Shown: in pieces, positions 47,643 through 59,377 of the stretch
Numbering within the stretch: the stretch's first letter is position 1
Layout: every line of letters begins with the position of its first letter
Source of the DNA: Riptortus pedestris
Taxonomy: Eukaryota; Arthropoda; Insecta; Hemiptera; Alydidae
NCBI GenBank assembly: GCA_019009955.1
Contig: CM032228.1
Coordinates: forward strand, 67,259,501 to 67,323,500
DNA: 64,000 nucleotides
Direction: 5' to 3'
Made by a program: the position numbers and the translations under genes
The notes under the pieces: generated by a model
Databases searched by the model: none
What the model saw: the letters and a program-made list of their open reading frames with translations, nothing else
What the model was told of the DNA's origin: nothing

Positions 47643-49077
47643 TCTAGCGTACGTGTGTATGTCACTGAACTCCTCCTAGACGGATGGTCCGATTTGATTG
47701 AATTTTTGAATACGCGTTCGGGTGACGCCCCGGATGGTTTAGCGCCGCCGATCGGCCAGGCAGATGGAGCAGGAGTGGGGGTCGTAAGGGAGGCCTGAAA
47801 TTAAAAATAGCCGTATTTCGTTACCTATTGGTTTTTCGGGAAATATGCACAGGATAAGAGTTGTTTATGTTGTTATTAGGAGTAACTTTTGTCATATTCA
47901 ATTTTGTCGTATATTAAAGTATAAACGAGATATACACTAAAAAAGTAAAGAGGGGCCAACAATTTTATTGGGCACCAACGATTGAACCGAACTGAACAGA
48001 ACCACGGTGTGTGAATTAGCATTAGTTCTACCATGGTTATAAGCTGTACTAAATTTGTTAAGTTTGAACGGGAGTGGGGGTTTACTGAACGCCGAAAACT
48101 AAAAAACGCCGATATCTCGGTTAATATTAAAGACAGTGAAAAAAGGTACGTGACAACGTTTATAGATCTTTTAATTTGCAAAACGATTGGTTCTATACAA
48201 AATTTCGATCAGACTCAAACTAACGGAGATATTTCGAATTTTCGAAAATCCTCCCCTCTAAATCCCCCCTCCCAATGATCCGATCCCGGCCGTTGAAGAA
48301 CATGATTCGTCTTTTAACGTAAAACGTATAAATACGGAGTTTGGTAACGATCGAGCGAAAATTGCGACCGCTAGAGCGTTAACAGGCTAATACACCTCTA
48401 TCTTTATATATATAATTCTAGCGTACGTGTGTATGTCACTGAACTCCTCCTAGACGGATGGACCGATTTGATTGAATTTTTAAATACGCGTTCGAGTGAC
48501 GCCCTGGATGGTTTAGCGCCGCAGATCGGCCAGGCAGATGGAGCAGGTCTCCGGTCGAAGGGCGAAGGGCGATGTTATTGGAAATGTAATGAAATTGTAA
48601 TATGTTTATCTAATGCCCTTAGAGTTTTAAGTATGTCATCTAAATAAAGATGTTTTTAGCTGCGAGAGGTTTTTACTTTCAGACATTGTTATTTATTGCC
48701 CAAATTTATTTTAATTTGATTTGAATGTTGCAATTATTTTCTTTTCTTTATTTATATTTATGTATTTGCGTTATTATTGTTGAGGGTTTTTATTTATTTC
48801 AGTTATTGGTCTACAACTGTTTGTTTTTAAGAACGTGTAGTGCGCATTCTACCAGATAATCTCAGAACTAAAACGTCTTCTTTTCCTTCTCTCATTTTTC
48901 CTTTGCCAAGTTTTTGCGATATTTTATTTACTATTTGTTTTTAGGCAAACGTGCATATAACAAATGTTGTTTTTTGCGTTATTAAAAGTAGATTTTTTTT
49001 TTAAACATAATATTATTAAATTTAATATCCTAATCGCTTGATATATAAGGCAGGACAACGTCTGCCGGGTCCGCTAG
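47643..49077 (+). mobile_element. Chimeric Helitron H3, copy 2
   Basis: Starts TCTAGCGTACGTGTG after an A (47643). Order: cap (to about 47790, with 'gacgccccggatggtttagc'), one 298-type unit, an H1 middle module in inverted orientation (about 48060-48395, ending 'ctagagcgttaacagg'), then 'ctaatacacctctatc', a second cap (48417-48560) and the unique tail. The 3' end is GGACAACGTCTGCCGGGTCC, then GCTAGT (49058-49077): a hairpin, CTAG and a T flank as in Helitrons. The tail contains no coding frame. Copy 1 at 21883-23312 has the same junctions. Confidence 0.78.
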
Positions 49078-49990
49078 TATGTTTTATAATATTGTAAGAC
49101 AAATTAATTTTTATATAATATCATCATAATGGATTTTCATTCTTTATAAATGTAAAGTATAAAAATTCAATAAATGGGCCTAACACTGAAAGTGAAATAT
49201 GTTGGAAAAATCATAAGCTCACAGAAATCGAAGAATGCGTTCAACAAATTATTTTCCAATTGTGATCGAAGATGATTGATAGGGGTAAACTTCCCTTCAA
49301 AAACGTTCTTTTTGACGGTGAGTCCCCATACATTAAAGAAATTTTATTTGTGCTCTATGGTGGCAATTTCGTTTCAAATAATTCTAATAACAATGGCATC
49401 AATTTTGGAAGCTGATTGACCACCTGTTCATAAGGTCGTAAATTACAATTTTCTACTTAGGTAGTGAAATTCCTGTACAATGAAGTGAATGGAACTCTCA
49501 AGGTAAAGGAAGCTATGATTTTTTCTCTATGAAAATTAAATCATCTGGAATAACATATTTGCTAAATGTAAAATAATTATTCTCAGTTCTAAAATCTAGA
49601 ATTGCCAGTATAAATTTATGAACACGGATATGAAATAAAAATATAGCCCAATTTTTTGTATTATCTGGAAGTCTCGATAAAAATTATTATTTGTAAAGCT
49701 TTAGAGAGGATTATTAATATGTGCTGAATAGATCTCTCAGCTGAATTGATTAATTGAACAAATGAATATTCTTTTTTCTATAATCCCTCGTTATCTCTTG
49801 CTGTGCTACCTGCGACTGACGGGTTCATGTAAAAATCCCACGTGGACCGCTCATGGCTTCAATATACTAACATTTACACATCACTTACCCTATAATTCAC
49901 GAGATATAGTCATTAATACTTCGAAAATATAACACAATTTGTTCAGTCGTCAGTTTGAATTTTAAATTTCCCGCGCTCGCTGGGTTCATA
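49078..49990. other. Unassigned AT-rich sequence
   Basis: No shared repeat or frame recognised. Confidence 0.4.
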
Positions 49991-50084
49991 GAACCGCCAC
50001 ACACACATGCATATCGCCAAGGCCGTGGCTACAGCGGAAAAACACATGCAGTTCAAAAAATCATCGGCTAGCAAAAGGGACACA

Positions 50085-50350
50085 GTTCAATTGGTCTTAG
50101 ACGCTCGCTGGGGGTCGTTTCTACGGCCAGTGGGGCTTCGCCCCTCTTCCTCCGCTACAGATAACCGCATCATAGACAACCGCAGTTGGAATTCACCCGT
50201 GATAGAGTCAGCCAGTTGTTCCATCTCCCGCAAAGCTGCCATTCTGTGCAGATCACCGTAACCGGCTGGAAATCGGATCTTCTACGGAACACAGAACATA
50301 GCAACGAAGGAGGACTCCACTTCTAGGAACGTTTTCGTTTCCCGCAGGTG
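50085..50350 (-). pseudogene. Possible eroded coding fragment, unidentified
   Basis: On the minus strand one reading frame runs from about 50350 to a TGA near 50090 with a single internal stop (TAG at about 50287). Its text looks like protein: 'LRETKTFLEVESSFVAMFCV', then 'AALREMEQLADSITGEF' and 'RLSVAEEEGRSPTGRR'. Base composition is much less AT-rich than the flanks. I do not recognise the family; a transposon gag or a host exon relic are both possible. The plus-strand frame at 50007-50261 covers the same patch and is the less protein-like of the two. Confidence 0.3.
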
Positions 50351-50970
50351 CCTATTTTAATAATGCTAGCATTATTTGCGCAATTATCAAATGAGTACTC
50401 ACACAATATAGGACCTATCGTTCATTCTATGTATATATATATATATATAAATATATATATTGCCGCTAAATTAGTTACTTAGTATTAGTTTATAAAGTTA
50501 AGTTCTTTCTGCTTCTTGTTCAACCTCTATTTATAACGTGTATTATGCGTAGTTTTAATCAATTCAATATATTTGATTCTTAGGAAAACTCAAATAGTTA
50601 TTTGTGTTATTTCCCCTCATCTTTCAAATAGAAAATATTAAATATTTCAGTCTAATGCTCTCTCTTATTCATGCCCTTTAAAAAGCTTCCCGCCATTACA
50701 TTTTAGTGCCGACATTTTCTATTATTACCGCAAAAGCTTACCGCACACCCCTTCACAATTATTTTTCTGCTACTGTGGGTGGCGCTTCGGGGTAGTTACT
50801 AAGCTTTATTAAAACAAATCTCATAGTTTTATTGGTTTTTTCTCCCATCTATCTCATTTTATCAGTGGCTCAAATTTTCTGTTATTTACTTCTCTGTAGC
50901 CCAAAGTGTTTGAAATTGGCGTGTCTCTTAAACCTAGTTTGTGATTACCACTTATTTTTATGCAGGTTTT
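50351..50970. other. Unassigned AT-rich sequence
   Basis: A short (TA)n occurs at 50430-50460. Nothing else is recognised. Confidence 0.4.
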
Positions 50971-51082
50971 TCTCATGGGAAATCAACTATTGCGGTGGTG
51001 CTCCTTCACTTTCGAAAAGGTTGTTCAAATGTCCATTGACCCTACCCTGGAGATGACGAAAATGAGATCCGTTCAAATTTCG

Positions 51083-51114
<32 letters not shown>

Positions 51115-51741
51115 TAATATATTTGCCTGTTAATGCTCGATATTAAAATAATTCATGTAAAATTAAATATTAAGTTCGTTAACTGCTGAAATCGCTTCAG
51201 TGAGAGGAAAGATTAGGAGAGGCAGATTTCTGAAAAATCAAAATTTATATTCCAAGCTTAACTACAAAATTTTGATTTCGCGGAATTTTATATCTTGAGA
51301 TGCCACCAAATGCCTGGTGACACAATTTATGATTTTACGTTCTATACAAGAACATGTTCTTTAGATCTATAGCGTACTCTATATTTAACCGTTGCATTCA
51401 ACACTAAATATCATTTCAGGTAATGACTGCAATCGGATGAGCAAATAGCAGGGGGAGGGGTACCGGTGAAGCAGGGTAATCGGAAAATTAAAAATATCTC
51501 CGTTGTTATGAGTTGGATCGATAATTTTTATAGAACGAATATTGATAAACTATTCATGCTATACAATTGTTGTTCTATACACATTATAGTTATAGATAGA
51601 GTGAGTTATTCTCTCATCGAGTTGTACACATCGGATTTTGACTTAGAAATAGAGAATATATGGAAAGATGAAATTACTATTGTCATTCCAGTACATGGGA
51701 AATCTGCTTATTTTCCGCACCTCTTGCATGACGGACTTTTT
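50971..51741 (+). mobile_element. H1 Helentron-like copy with a (GT)n core
   Basis: The 5' module is shortened ('tgggaaatcaactattgcgg', 50976 on) and keeps the 'aaatgtccattgaccctaccc' block. The core microsatellite is (GT)n at 51084-51112 instead of (TA)n. The body follows; the end has GGGAAATCTGCT (51698-51709), a decayed hairpin (ccgcacctcttgcat) and GACGGACTTTT. Confidence 0.68.
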
Positions 51742-51989
51742 TGTATACTCAGAATGTATATAGTCAGGAGTTTTTGACATTTGGTTACCGCTTTTAACTA
51801 CCTAACAACACCAGTAGCTCCGAGTTTCTGAAATTTAAGTGCATCTTCTAGCAATCTCAGAATTTCAGCAATCTGGATAGTTTCCGACATTTTCTACGAA
51901 GACGAGATACTAAACAATTCTTCTGATCACAGTGAAGCAAATTAAATAAGTTTTACAAGAAATGTATGTTCATTTATGTATGTCTGTTA

Positions 51990-52710
51990 TAATTATTATT
52001 ATTTATTTGAGATGCCACTGCACTTGCGATTCGTCTTTAAACAAGCGAGAATATCATTTTACAAAAATAAATAAATATTAAAAATCTAGAAAATTAAATA
52101 CTAAGTTAGTAAATTTACAACATATGAAAAAAGAAGAAAAAAACTATAAACAGGTAGACTGGAAGGAGGTAGAATCTAAAAGGAAGTAAATCTTATGTTC
52201 CACAAATACAGTGTTTCCTAAATATAATTTTACATACTGATAACTTATAGCTTTTATATTTCATCACATAATCCATTATTTCTTAAATACTTAAAAACAT
52301 TATGTATAAATACTACCGGCATGGATACTGATGGCTAGTAGTTCAGATAAATTTCTGTGCCATGGCTACGTTATTACTTGTGTGCAGTCAGTTAATATGT
52401 GTTTTAGAGTCAGCGTCCTACTGAAGTAGCGATATAAAGGTTCATCTTGTCTGCTCTTGAGATATGAATAAGTGTCTAGTACTTAACACCTAGTTAAAGT
52501 TCGATTTGATTTCTCTAAGTTTACAGTCAGAGTTATACCGTAAATTACTGCAATCATTAATTGCGAGTTTTCTTATTTCAGAGAAAGACTCTTGGTGAGA
52601 TACCTACGTCCAAAAAGTCAATTTGTTCAAGTTCAGTTGATTGTTTCGCTGCCCTGTCTACTACGTTACTTTTCTTTTCGTTATGCCCACATGGTCGGGT
52701 AACCAAAAAA
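51990..52710 (-). pseudogene. Jockey-type LINE 3' end, second copy (reverse strand)
   Basis: Same element as at 29701-30635. On the minus strand 'WLPDHVGI' (about 52703 down, the RNase H terminal motif), 'VVDRAAKQSTELEQIDFLDV', frameshifted remains of the zinc-finger tail (52240-52470), and the 3' UTR ending 'ggcatctcaaataaataata' at 51993-52015. It is more decayed than the plus-strand copy and lacks the UTR duplication at this resolution. Confidence 0.72.
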
Positions 52711-52824
52711 TATGAATAGTAATAGTATAATAGCCTATGAATATTATTAAAAAATTCCATAACAAGAGGATTGGTGAAGTATGTTTTTTCAAGTTACTTT
52801 ATTGAACTCAATGAGTCTGCCATT

Positions 52825-52942
52825 AGCAGATTTCCCTTAGAGGAAATCAGCTATTCAGGTTGTACTCATGATGGATTTTTTTAAAAATGTCTTCAAATGT
52901 TCATCGATCCTATGTTCCGTCAGGAGATGGCGAAAATGAAGA

Positions 52943-52997
<55 letters not shown>

Positions 52998-53446
52998 CTG
53001 TTAACGCTCTAGCTGTCACAATATTTGTCTGATCAATACCAAACTCGATATCTAATAGTTTTATGTAAAAATGAAAATCAAGTTCGTTAACGGCTAAAAC
53101 GTACAAGTGGGAAGTGATTTAGAGGGAGGGGCGCTACTATTCGTCGGATCGAAAATTTGTATATAATCAATCATATTGAAAATTTAATGGTTTATATATG
53201 TTGTTATATACATTTTTTCTCTAAACTGAATATTAACCGAGATATTTCTATGAATTGGTTTTCGGCCTTAAGTAAACACCTACTCCTACTCATGTCATAT
53301 TAACAAAAAGGTTTATATTATGAAGCACTTTATCTGAAGCCTAAATACTAAGTATTGTTCTCATTGAACTTTTACGTTTTGGCGCAAATAAGTGACACAC
53401 GTGGGAAATCTGCTTAGTTATCGCAGCACCTGCGTGACTAACTTTC
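52825..53446 (+). mobile_element. H1 Helentron-like copy, both ends present
   Basis: AGCAGATTTCCC at 52825-52836 begins the palindrome, followed by the 5' module and the (TA)n core (52949-52993). The body follows, then GGGAAATCTGCT (53403-53414), the hairpin TCGCAGCACCTGCGT (one mismatch) and 'gactaacttt'. 622 bp. Confidence 0.75.
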
Positions 53447-54399
53447 TCTCTTATAAGTGGCATTCTGCTAAAATGGGATTTTGTGATAAAGTAAGACCAT
53501 ACGATTCTGGTGGACAAAGCTAAATTCATAACTATTTTAAATACTGTTATGAGGTCGAGAGCGGTCTCAAAAGCTACACTACAATAGAAATTATAGAGGA
53601 TATAAAAGGTAGTGATTAGACTATATGTTGTAGTGGCCGGGAAGGACGAAGATATCAGTGGTAGTGCGCCAGAGAATTCCCCAGTGGAATAAAGCTGGCT
53701 CGTAAATCAGTCCTTCCCTTGGGCACTTTGCTCTACCCTTATACCAATTATAAACCTTTTTGCCACACACTCTCCCCTACAATACCTACACATTCCATGA
53801 TTTAATACCGATGTAATAAAACCATTTTCATTTGCGGAAGAAATATGACTAATATCATCGAATAAGTGTCATCTCGGGTGACAGGTGGGTAGGTAATGTG
53901 TATAAGGTATTACTTTACGTGATGCTGTTAATATATTTATTGTCCATCCGTTGAAAAACCACTTACATTGGGTCAAATTGTTAAATGACACCATATTGTA
54001 CTTACATATCATTTGCAGCCGGGTAAACTAAGCATGCGTGAATAAAATTTCTTCACTAATGCCAATTGCTTATTTATGAAGCGGTGAAGTGGTGTATTAC
54101 TATATTTAACCCTGGTAGATTTATTCTATAGAAGAAATACTGGGGGAAGGGGCGAAAACTGCAGAGTGGAGAATGTAATTGCAAACTGGTCCGCGGAGTT
54201 ATAAAAAGAATTTCTTTAGTAATTCTGTCATATAAAATGAACACATTCGTAAACAATACACTGGAAAAACATATGGAATACCTCTAAATAATAAGGAATA
54301 ATAATGACATCAATCTTAGAGATTCATATTTAATCATTCTCCTACAGGACATTAAAAACTCTTGGATAATATAAAAACAAGTTCATTGCACCAATTTAA
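53447..54399. other. Unassigned
   Basis: 53630-53760 is GC-richer ('gtagtggccgggaaggacg', 'gggcactttgctctaccc') with no frame of note. No repeat shared with the window is recognised. Confidence 0.4.
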
Positions 54400-54590
54400 A
54401 CCAAATTAAGCCGATTTCCTTCATGCTGGTACGACAGAATAGTTATTTTCTCCCACCACAGATACTCTATTTCTAAGGAAAATCCGATGAGTAGAAGTGG
54501 AAGGCCGAAAACGAGAAAGTACGAATAACTCGATTGATATTTGATTTAGAAAAAAAACGTAGGGACCAAGAATTGAAGGCTATCACTTTT
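54400..54590 (-). mobile_element. H1 Helentron-like 3' fragment (reverse strand)
   Basis: 'aattaagccgatttccttcatgctgg' (in blocks, 54408-54430) is the reverse-strand end without a hairpin; body text follows to 54590, where a plus-strand copy starts. Confidence 0.5.
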
Positions 54591-54708
54591 AGCAGATTCC
54601 CCTTAAGGGAAATCAGCTATTGAGGTCGTACTCATGACGCGATTTTCCAAAAATTTACTCAAATGTCCATCGATCCTACCCACGAGATGACGAAAATGAG
54701 GTCCGTTA

Positions 54709-54784
<76 letters not shown>

Positions 54785-55263
54785 CTCTTAACACTCAAGA
54801 GGTCGCAATTTTTGTTTGATCGTTACAAAAATAGATATTTAAACGTTTTATGCCAAAAGACAGATCACGTTCGTTAATTACTGAAATCGGACCAGTGGGA
54901 GGGGGGGGGTTTAGAGGGGGGATTTTCGAAAATTCCAAATATCTCCTCTACCATACGTCGGATCAAAACATTGTATGGAACCAATCTTATTGCAAATTAA
55001 ATTTACTATAAATATTGTTTTATACATTTATTCTGTATCTTGAATATTAACCGAGATATTTGCATTTGTATTGTGTGTGTGGTCGGCAGGAGTCGGCTAT
55101 GTTCCGCCTAGAGCTAGGGCGGCCGTTACCGTAACTGTTCGTCCCTCGTGAATAGGTTTAGAGATTCCTTACTACTACGGTTGTTATTAGGCAGATTTCA
55201 CTATTGTAAAACTTCACGTGGGAAATCTGCTTAGTTTACGCAGCCCTACGTGACGGACTTTTT
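54591..55263 (+). mobile_element. H1 Helentron-like copy, both ends present
   Basis: AGCAGATTCCCCTTAAGGGA at 54591 begins the element. The 5' module, (TA)n core (54715-54780) and 'gaggtcgcaatttttgtttg' follow, then a G-rich block with nine consecutive G and the short 3' module. It ends GGGAAATCTGCT (55220-55231), a shortened hairpin and GACGGACTTTT. 673 bp. Confidence 0.78.
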
Positions 55264-56090
55264 CAAACACTATTGGTTCTATAACATTTTACGATCCAAC
55301 TATTAAAAACGAGATATTTTGAATTTTAAATTCCCCCTCCCCCTTCTCTAAGCCCACCATTGTTCCAACTCCAAATTCAGCCATTTATCAATAATAATGT
55401 ATATAAAACTTTTCATTTACTTTTTCGTATCTCTATGAATAGTTTCAAACACCATTTAAAGCTAAGAATCTATGCAGGCACATTTAAAGATAATTCCAAT
55501 GGATATATTAGAAATTGAAAAAATAAGAAACTATGTTACCATTAGACCATAAAGAACATAATTTCTTGCTATTTATAGTATTACCGTCAACTTTATGATA
55601 GAATGACACATTGGGTTGAATTATATACACACCATCACATTTTTCAAGCCCGGGTGGGACAAAGTATTTTGTTTAACGAGTTTGCCACTAAATAAATTCC
55701 TATTGCCAATGATGGAACGAAACGCGATTCTAAGTTTTGTAATTATAATGACACCTACGCCCAAACTCACACGTTGTCTATTCCTAATCCATCCATATCG
55801 CAAAAGTCCCATTCAAAAAAGGGTATCAAAACAACGGTATTTTACGATAATTTAAAAAGAAAATTACTTAAGTTTTTTTTTTAATTTTCTGGGGCCACAT
55901 AAATCCATATAAGAAATAACCAGGTATTTACCTCTCCACCCCAATTTAATATAATATAAGGATCATTCGATGATGACTAAAGAAGGTCGAAACGTTATAA
56001 TGAACAAAATAAAATATTAAATTATGGTAGAGAGCTGCATATTTGGTTATTTCTTATGTAGTCAGAAACTCCTTTTGACTTCCTGTTTTT
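55264..56090. other. H1 reverse-strand body scrap, then unassigned
   Basis: 55265-55400 matches the H1 body in reverse ('attggttctataacatttta', 'aaattccccctccccc'). 55400-56090 is AT-rich without recognised features; the two opposing frames at 55616-55855 overlap and have no motif. Confidence 0.45.
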
Positions 56091-56212
56091 AGCAGATTTC
56101 CCTTAAGGGAAATCAGCTATTGAGGTTGTACTCATGACGGAATTTTTGAAATTTTTCTTCAAATGTCCATCGATCCTACCTAGTAGATGACGAAATTGAA
56201 GTCCGTTCAAAA

Positions 56213-56276
<64 letters not shown>

Positions 56277-56892
56277 CTGTTATTGCTCTAGCGGTCGCAA
56301 TTTTTGTTTGATCGGTACCAAACTCGATATTTAGTCGTTTTATGTAAAAAGAAAGATCAAGTTCGTTAACAGCTAAAATCGGACAAGGGGGAGGGGGGGT
56401 TTAGAGGGGAGGATTTTCGAAAATTCGAAATATCTCCGTTACTATACGTCGGATCGAACAATTGTATAGAATCAATCTTATTGGAAATTAAATGTACTAT
56501 AAATATTGTTATATACATTTATGCTCTATCTTGAATATTAACCGAGGTACTCGGCTCAGGTGGAACCTTCTTCTAACCCCCTACCTGTCGTTTCTAACCT
56601 TACCTTACCTTCGTTACTTTGTGAGATTTATGCAAATACGTTCTGTTCATCCGCCACCCCCCCCCCTTCTTTAGTTCTTGGACTACTAATATTTGAGTTA
56701 TTAAAATATAAATTATTCTTACCATTCAGAAGCCGTTTCAGTTGGGAATTTATTTTAATTAACTGAAAGATTTCTCATTACCGTTTGTATTTAATCACGG
56801 TGGTATTGTATTACCAGTATGCAGATTTCTCTATTGTAAAACGTAACATGGGAAATCTGCTTAGTTTACGCAGCCCCTGCGTGACGGACTTT
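56091..56892 (+). mobile_element. H1 Helentron-like copy, best-preserved ends
   Basis: AGCAGATTTCCC at 56091 lies in the perfect 20-bp palindrome GATTTCCCTTAAGGGAAATC. The 5' module, the (TA)n core (56216-56271), the body and part of the long 3' module follow. The end is GGGAAATCTGCT (56850-56861), the perfect hairpin ACGCAGCCCCTGCGT (56869-56883) and GACGGACTTT. About 800 bp, preceded by a T run, which agrees with insertion between T residues. Confidence 0.8.
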
Positions 56893-57149
56893 ATATATTT
56901 GATTATTGTGTAGGTTTTCCATGCAAGTTTAGTGTCTAGATGTAGCTCAGGGTGGCGAACACGCTGGTAATAAAGGAATATTGTTGACATTAACCTGAGA
57001 ATTGAAACTGTACCAAAAAGAATTTGATGTAGCGACGATTATTTTCATTTATATTAATCACCTGGTTTCGAACCATTTCTGCGCTTCTTTCGACTGGGTT
57101 TGAATATTTAACGGCTCATTACAAGGATCGGGATCAGAGATGCAAGGAT

Positions 57150-59270
57150 TGTAGTGCAAGTTACAAGGAGTACTGTCAGTGATGCAGGATTATCTGGTCC
57201 GGTCTATCAGGGCAGGAAATAACAGTGATCAGTGGAGCTCGGGGTTACAAGGAGTACTGTCAGTGATGCAGGATTATCTGGTCCGGTTTAACAGGGCAGG
57301 AAATAATAGTGATCAGTGGAGCTCGGGGTTACAAGGAGTACTGTCAGTGATGCAGGATTATCTGGTCCGGTCTAACAGGGCAGGAAATAACAGTGATCAG
57401 TGGAGCTCGGGGTTACAAGGAGTACTGTCAGTGATGCAGGATTATCTGGTCCGGTCTAACAGGGCAGGAAATAACAGTGATCAGTGGAGCTCGGGGTTAC
57501 AAGGAGTACTGTCAGTCATGCAGGATTATCTGGTCCGGTCTAACAGGGCAGGAAATAACAGTGATCAGTGGAGCTCGGGGTTACAAGGAGTACTGTCAGT
57601 GATGCAGGATTATCTGGTCCGGTCTAACAGGGCAGGAAATAACAGTGATCAGTGGAGCTCGGGGTTACAAGGAGTACTGTCAGTCATGCAGGATTATCTG
57701 GTCCAGTCTAACAGGGCAGGAAATAACAGTGATCAGTGGAGCTCGGGGTTACAAGGAGTACTGTCAGTCATGCAGGATTATCTGGTCCGGTCTAACAGGG
57801 CAGGAAATAACAGTGATCAGTGGAGCTCGGGGTTACAAGGAGTACTGTCAGTGATGCAGGATTATCTGGTCCGGTCTAACAGGGCAGGAAATAAGAGTGA
57901 TCAGTAGAGCTCGGGGCTACAAGGAGTATTGGGGCTCAGGTTGGCCATGCGAGTTAAAGCGTTGACCTTTATCTCACATGGTAAACCTAGAGTGGCGAGT
58001 TCGATTCTCGCCTGGGCAAAGGAAATTATTTAGTGGCGAAATTCATTAAATAACGTCCTAAAATCCCACCTTGGCTAGAAAAGGGCGGTAACCTGTAGAT
58101 AACCCGTCCCGATTAGCCTCAGTTGCAAAAAGTGGACGTTAATAAATAATTTGTAATTTGTACAAGGAGTACTGTCAGTGACGCAGGATTATCTGGTCCG
58201 GTCTAACAGGGCAGGAAATAAGAGTGATCAGTGGAGCTCGGGGTTACAAGGAGTACTGTCAGTCATGCAGGATTATCTGGTCCGGTCTAACAGGGCAGGA
58301 AATAACAGTGATCAGTGGAGCTCGGGGTTACAAGGAGTACTGTCAGTCATGCAGGATTATCTGGTCCGGTCTAACAGGGCAGGAAATAACAGTGATCAGT
58401 GGAGCTCGGGGTTACAAGGAGTACTGTCAGTCATGCAGGATTATCTGGTCCGGTCTAACAGGGCAGGAAATAACAGTGATCAGTGGAGCTCGGGGTTACA
58501 AGGAGTACTGTCAGTCATGCAGGATTATCTGGTCCGGTCTAACAGGGCAGGAAATAACAGTGATCAGTGGAGCTCGGGGTTACAAGGAGTACTGTCAGTG
58601 ATGCAGGATTATCTGGTCCGGTCTAACAGGGCAGGAAATAACAGTGATCAGTGGAGCTCGGGGTTACAAGGAGTACTGTCAGTCATGCAGGATTATCTGG
58701 TCCGGTCTAACAGGGCAGGAAATAACAGTGATCAGTGGAGCTCGGGGTTACAAGGAGTACTGTCAGTCATGCAGGATTATCTGGTCCGGTCTAACAGGGC
58801 AGGAAATAACAGTGATCAGTGGAGCTCGGGGTTACAAGGAGTACTGTCAGTTATGCATGATTATCTGGTCCGGTATTTCAGGGGTGGTAATTTCAGTGAT
58901 CAGTAGAGCTCGGGGCTACAAGGAGTACTGTCAGTGACGCAGGATTATCTGGTCCGGTCTAACAGGGCAGGAAATAACAGTGATCAGTGGAGCTCGGGGT
59001 TACAAGGAGTACTGTCAGTGATGCAGGATTATCTGGTCCGGTCTAACAGGGCAGGAAATAAGAGTGATCAGTAGAGCTCGGGGCTACAAGGAGTACTGTC
59101 AGTGACGCAGGATTATCTGGTCCGGTCTAACAGGGCAGGAAATAAGAGTGATCAGTAGAGCTCGGGGCTACAAGGAGTACTGTCAGTGATGCAGGATTAT
59201 CTGGTCCGGTCTAACAGGGCAGGAAATAACAGTGATCAGTGGAGCTCGGGGTTACAAGGATTGTTGTGCG
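57150..59270. repeat. 84-bp minisatellite, about 22 units
   Basis: Units of exactly 84 bp: starts at 57180, 57264, 57348 and so on to 57852, and after the SINE at 58179, 58263 and so on to 59187. Nine and thirteen units. Variants are gtgatg/gtcatg/gtgacg at the unit start and 'cagtggagctcggggtt' or 'cagtagagctcggggct'; the TAG form is concentrated at block edges. Because 84 is a multiple of three, one frame stays open over 242 codons in each block (57179-57907 and 58178-58906) and gives a 28-residue repeat (QDYLVRSNRAGNNSDQW...). I regard this as noncoding. Confidence 0.95.
57932..58160 (+). mobile_element. tRNA-derived SINE inserted in the minisatellite
   Basis: GGGCTCAGGTTGGCCATGCG to an AATAAATAATTTGTAATTTG tail. 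B-box GAGTTCGATTCTCGCC at about 57996-58011. The target duplication is 14 bp with one difference: TACAAGGAGTATTG (57918-57931) and TACAAGGAGTACTG (58161-58174), both being minisatellite sequence. Confidence 0.88.
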
Positions 59271-59377
59271 ACCAACATAGGTTTCAAGAATTACTGTCGA
59301 TGATATGTCTAGAGAACATCGGCCCTGCTAACGACACCATCATCATTTATTTCATTTATAATCCCTTCCTTTTTGCA

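Noticed and set aside
57179..58906. Two 242-codon frames encoding a 28-residue repeat protein
   Set aside because: The frame is open because the minisatellite unit is 84 bp. Both frames end in the same TAG variant unit, a shifted frame is also open for over 100 codons, and no start context or unique domain is present.
57180..59270. CRISPR-like array
   Set aside because: The 84-bp units are contiguous with no unique spacers, in a eukaryotic transposon-rich context.
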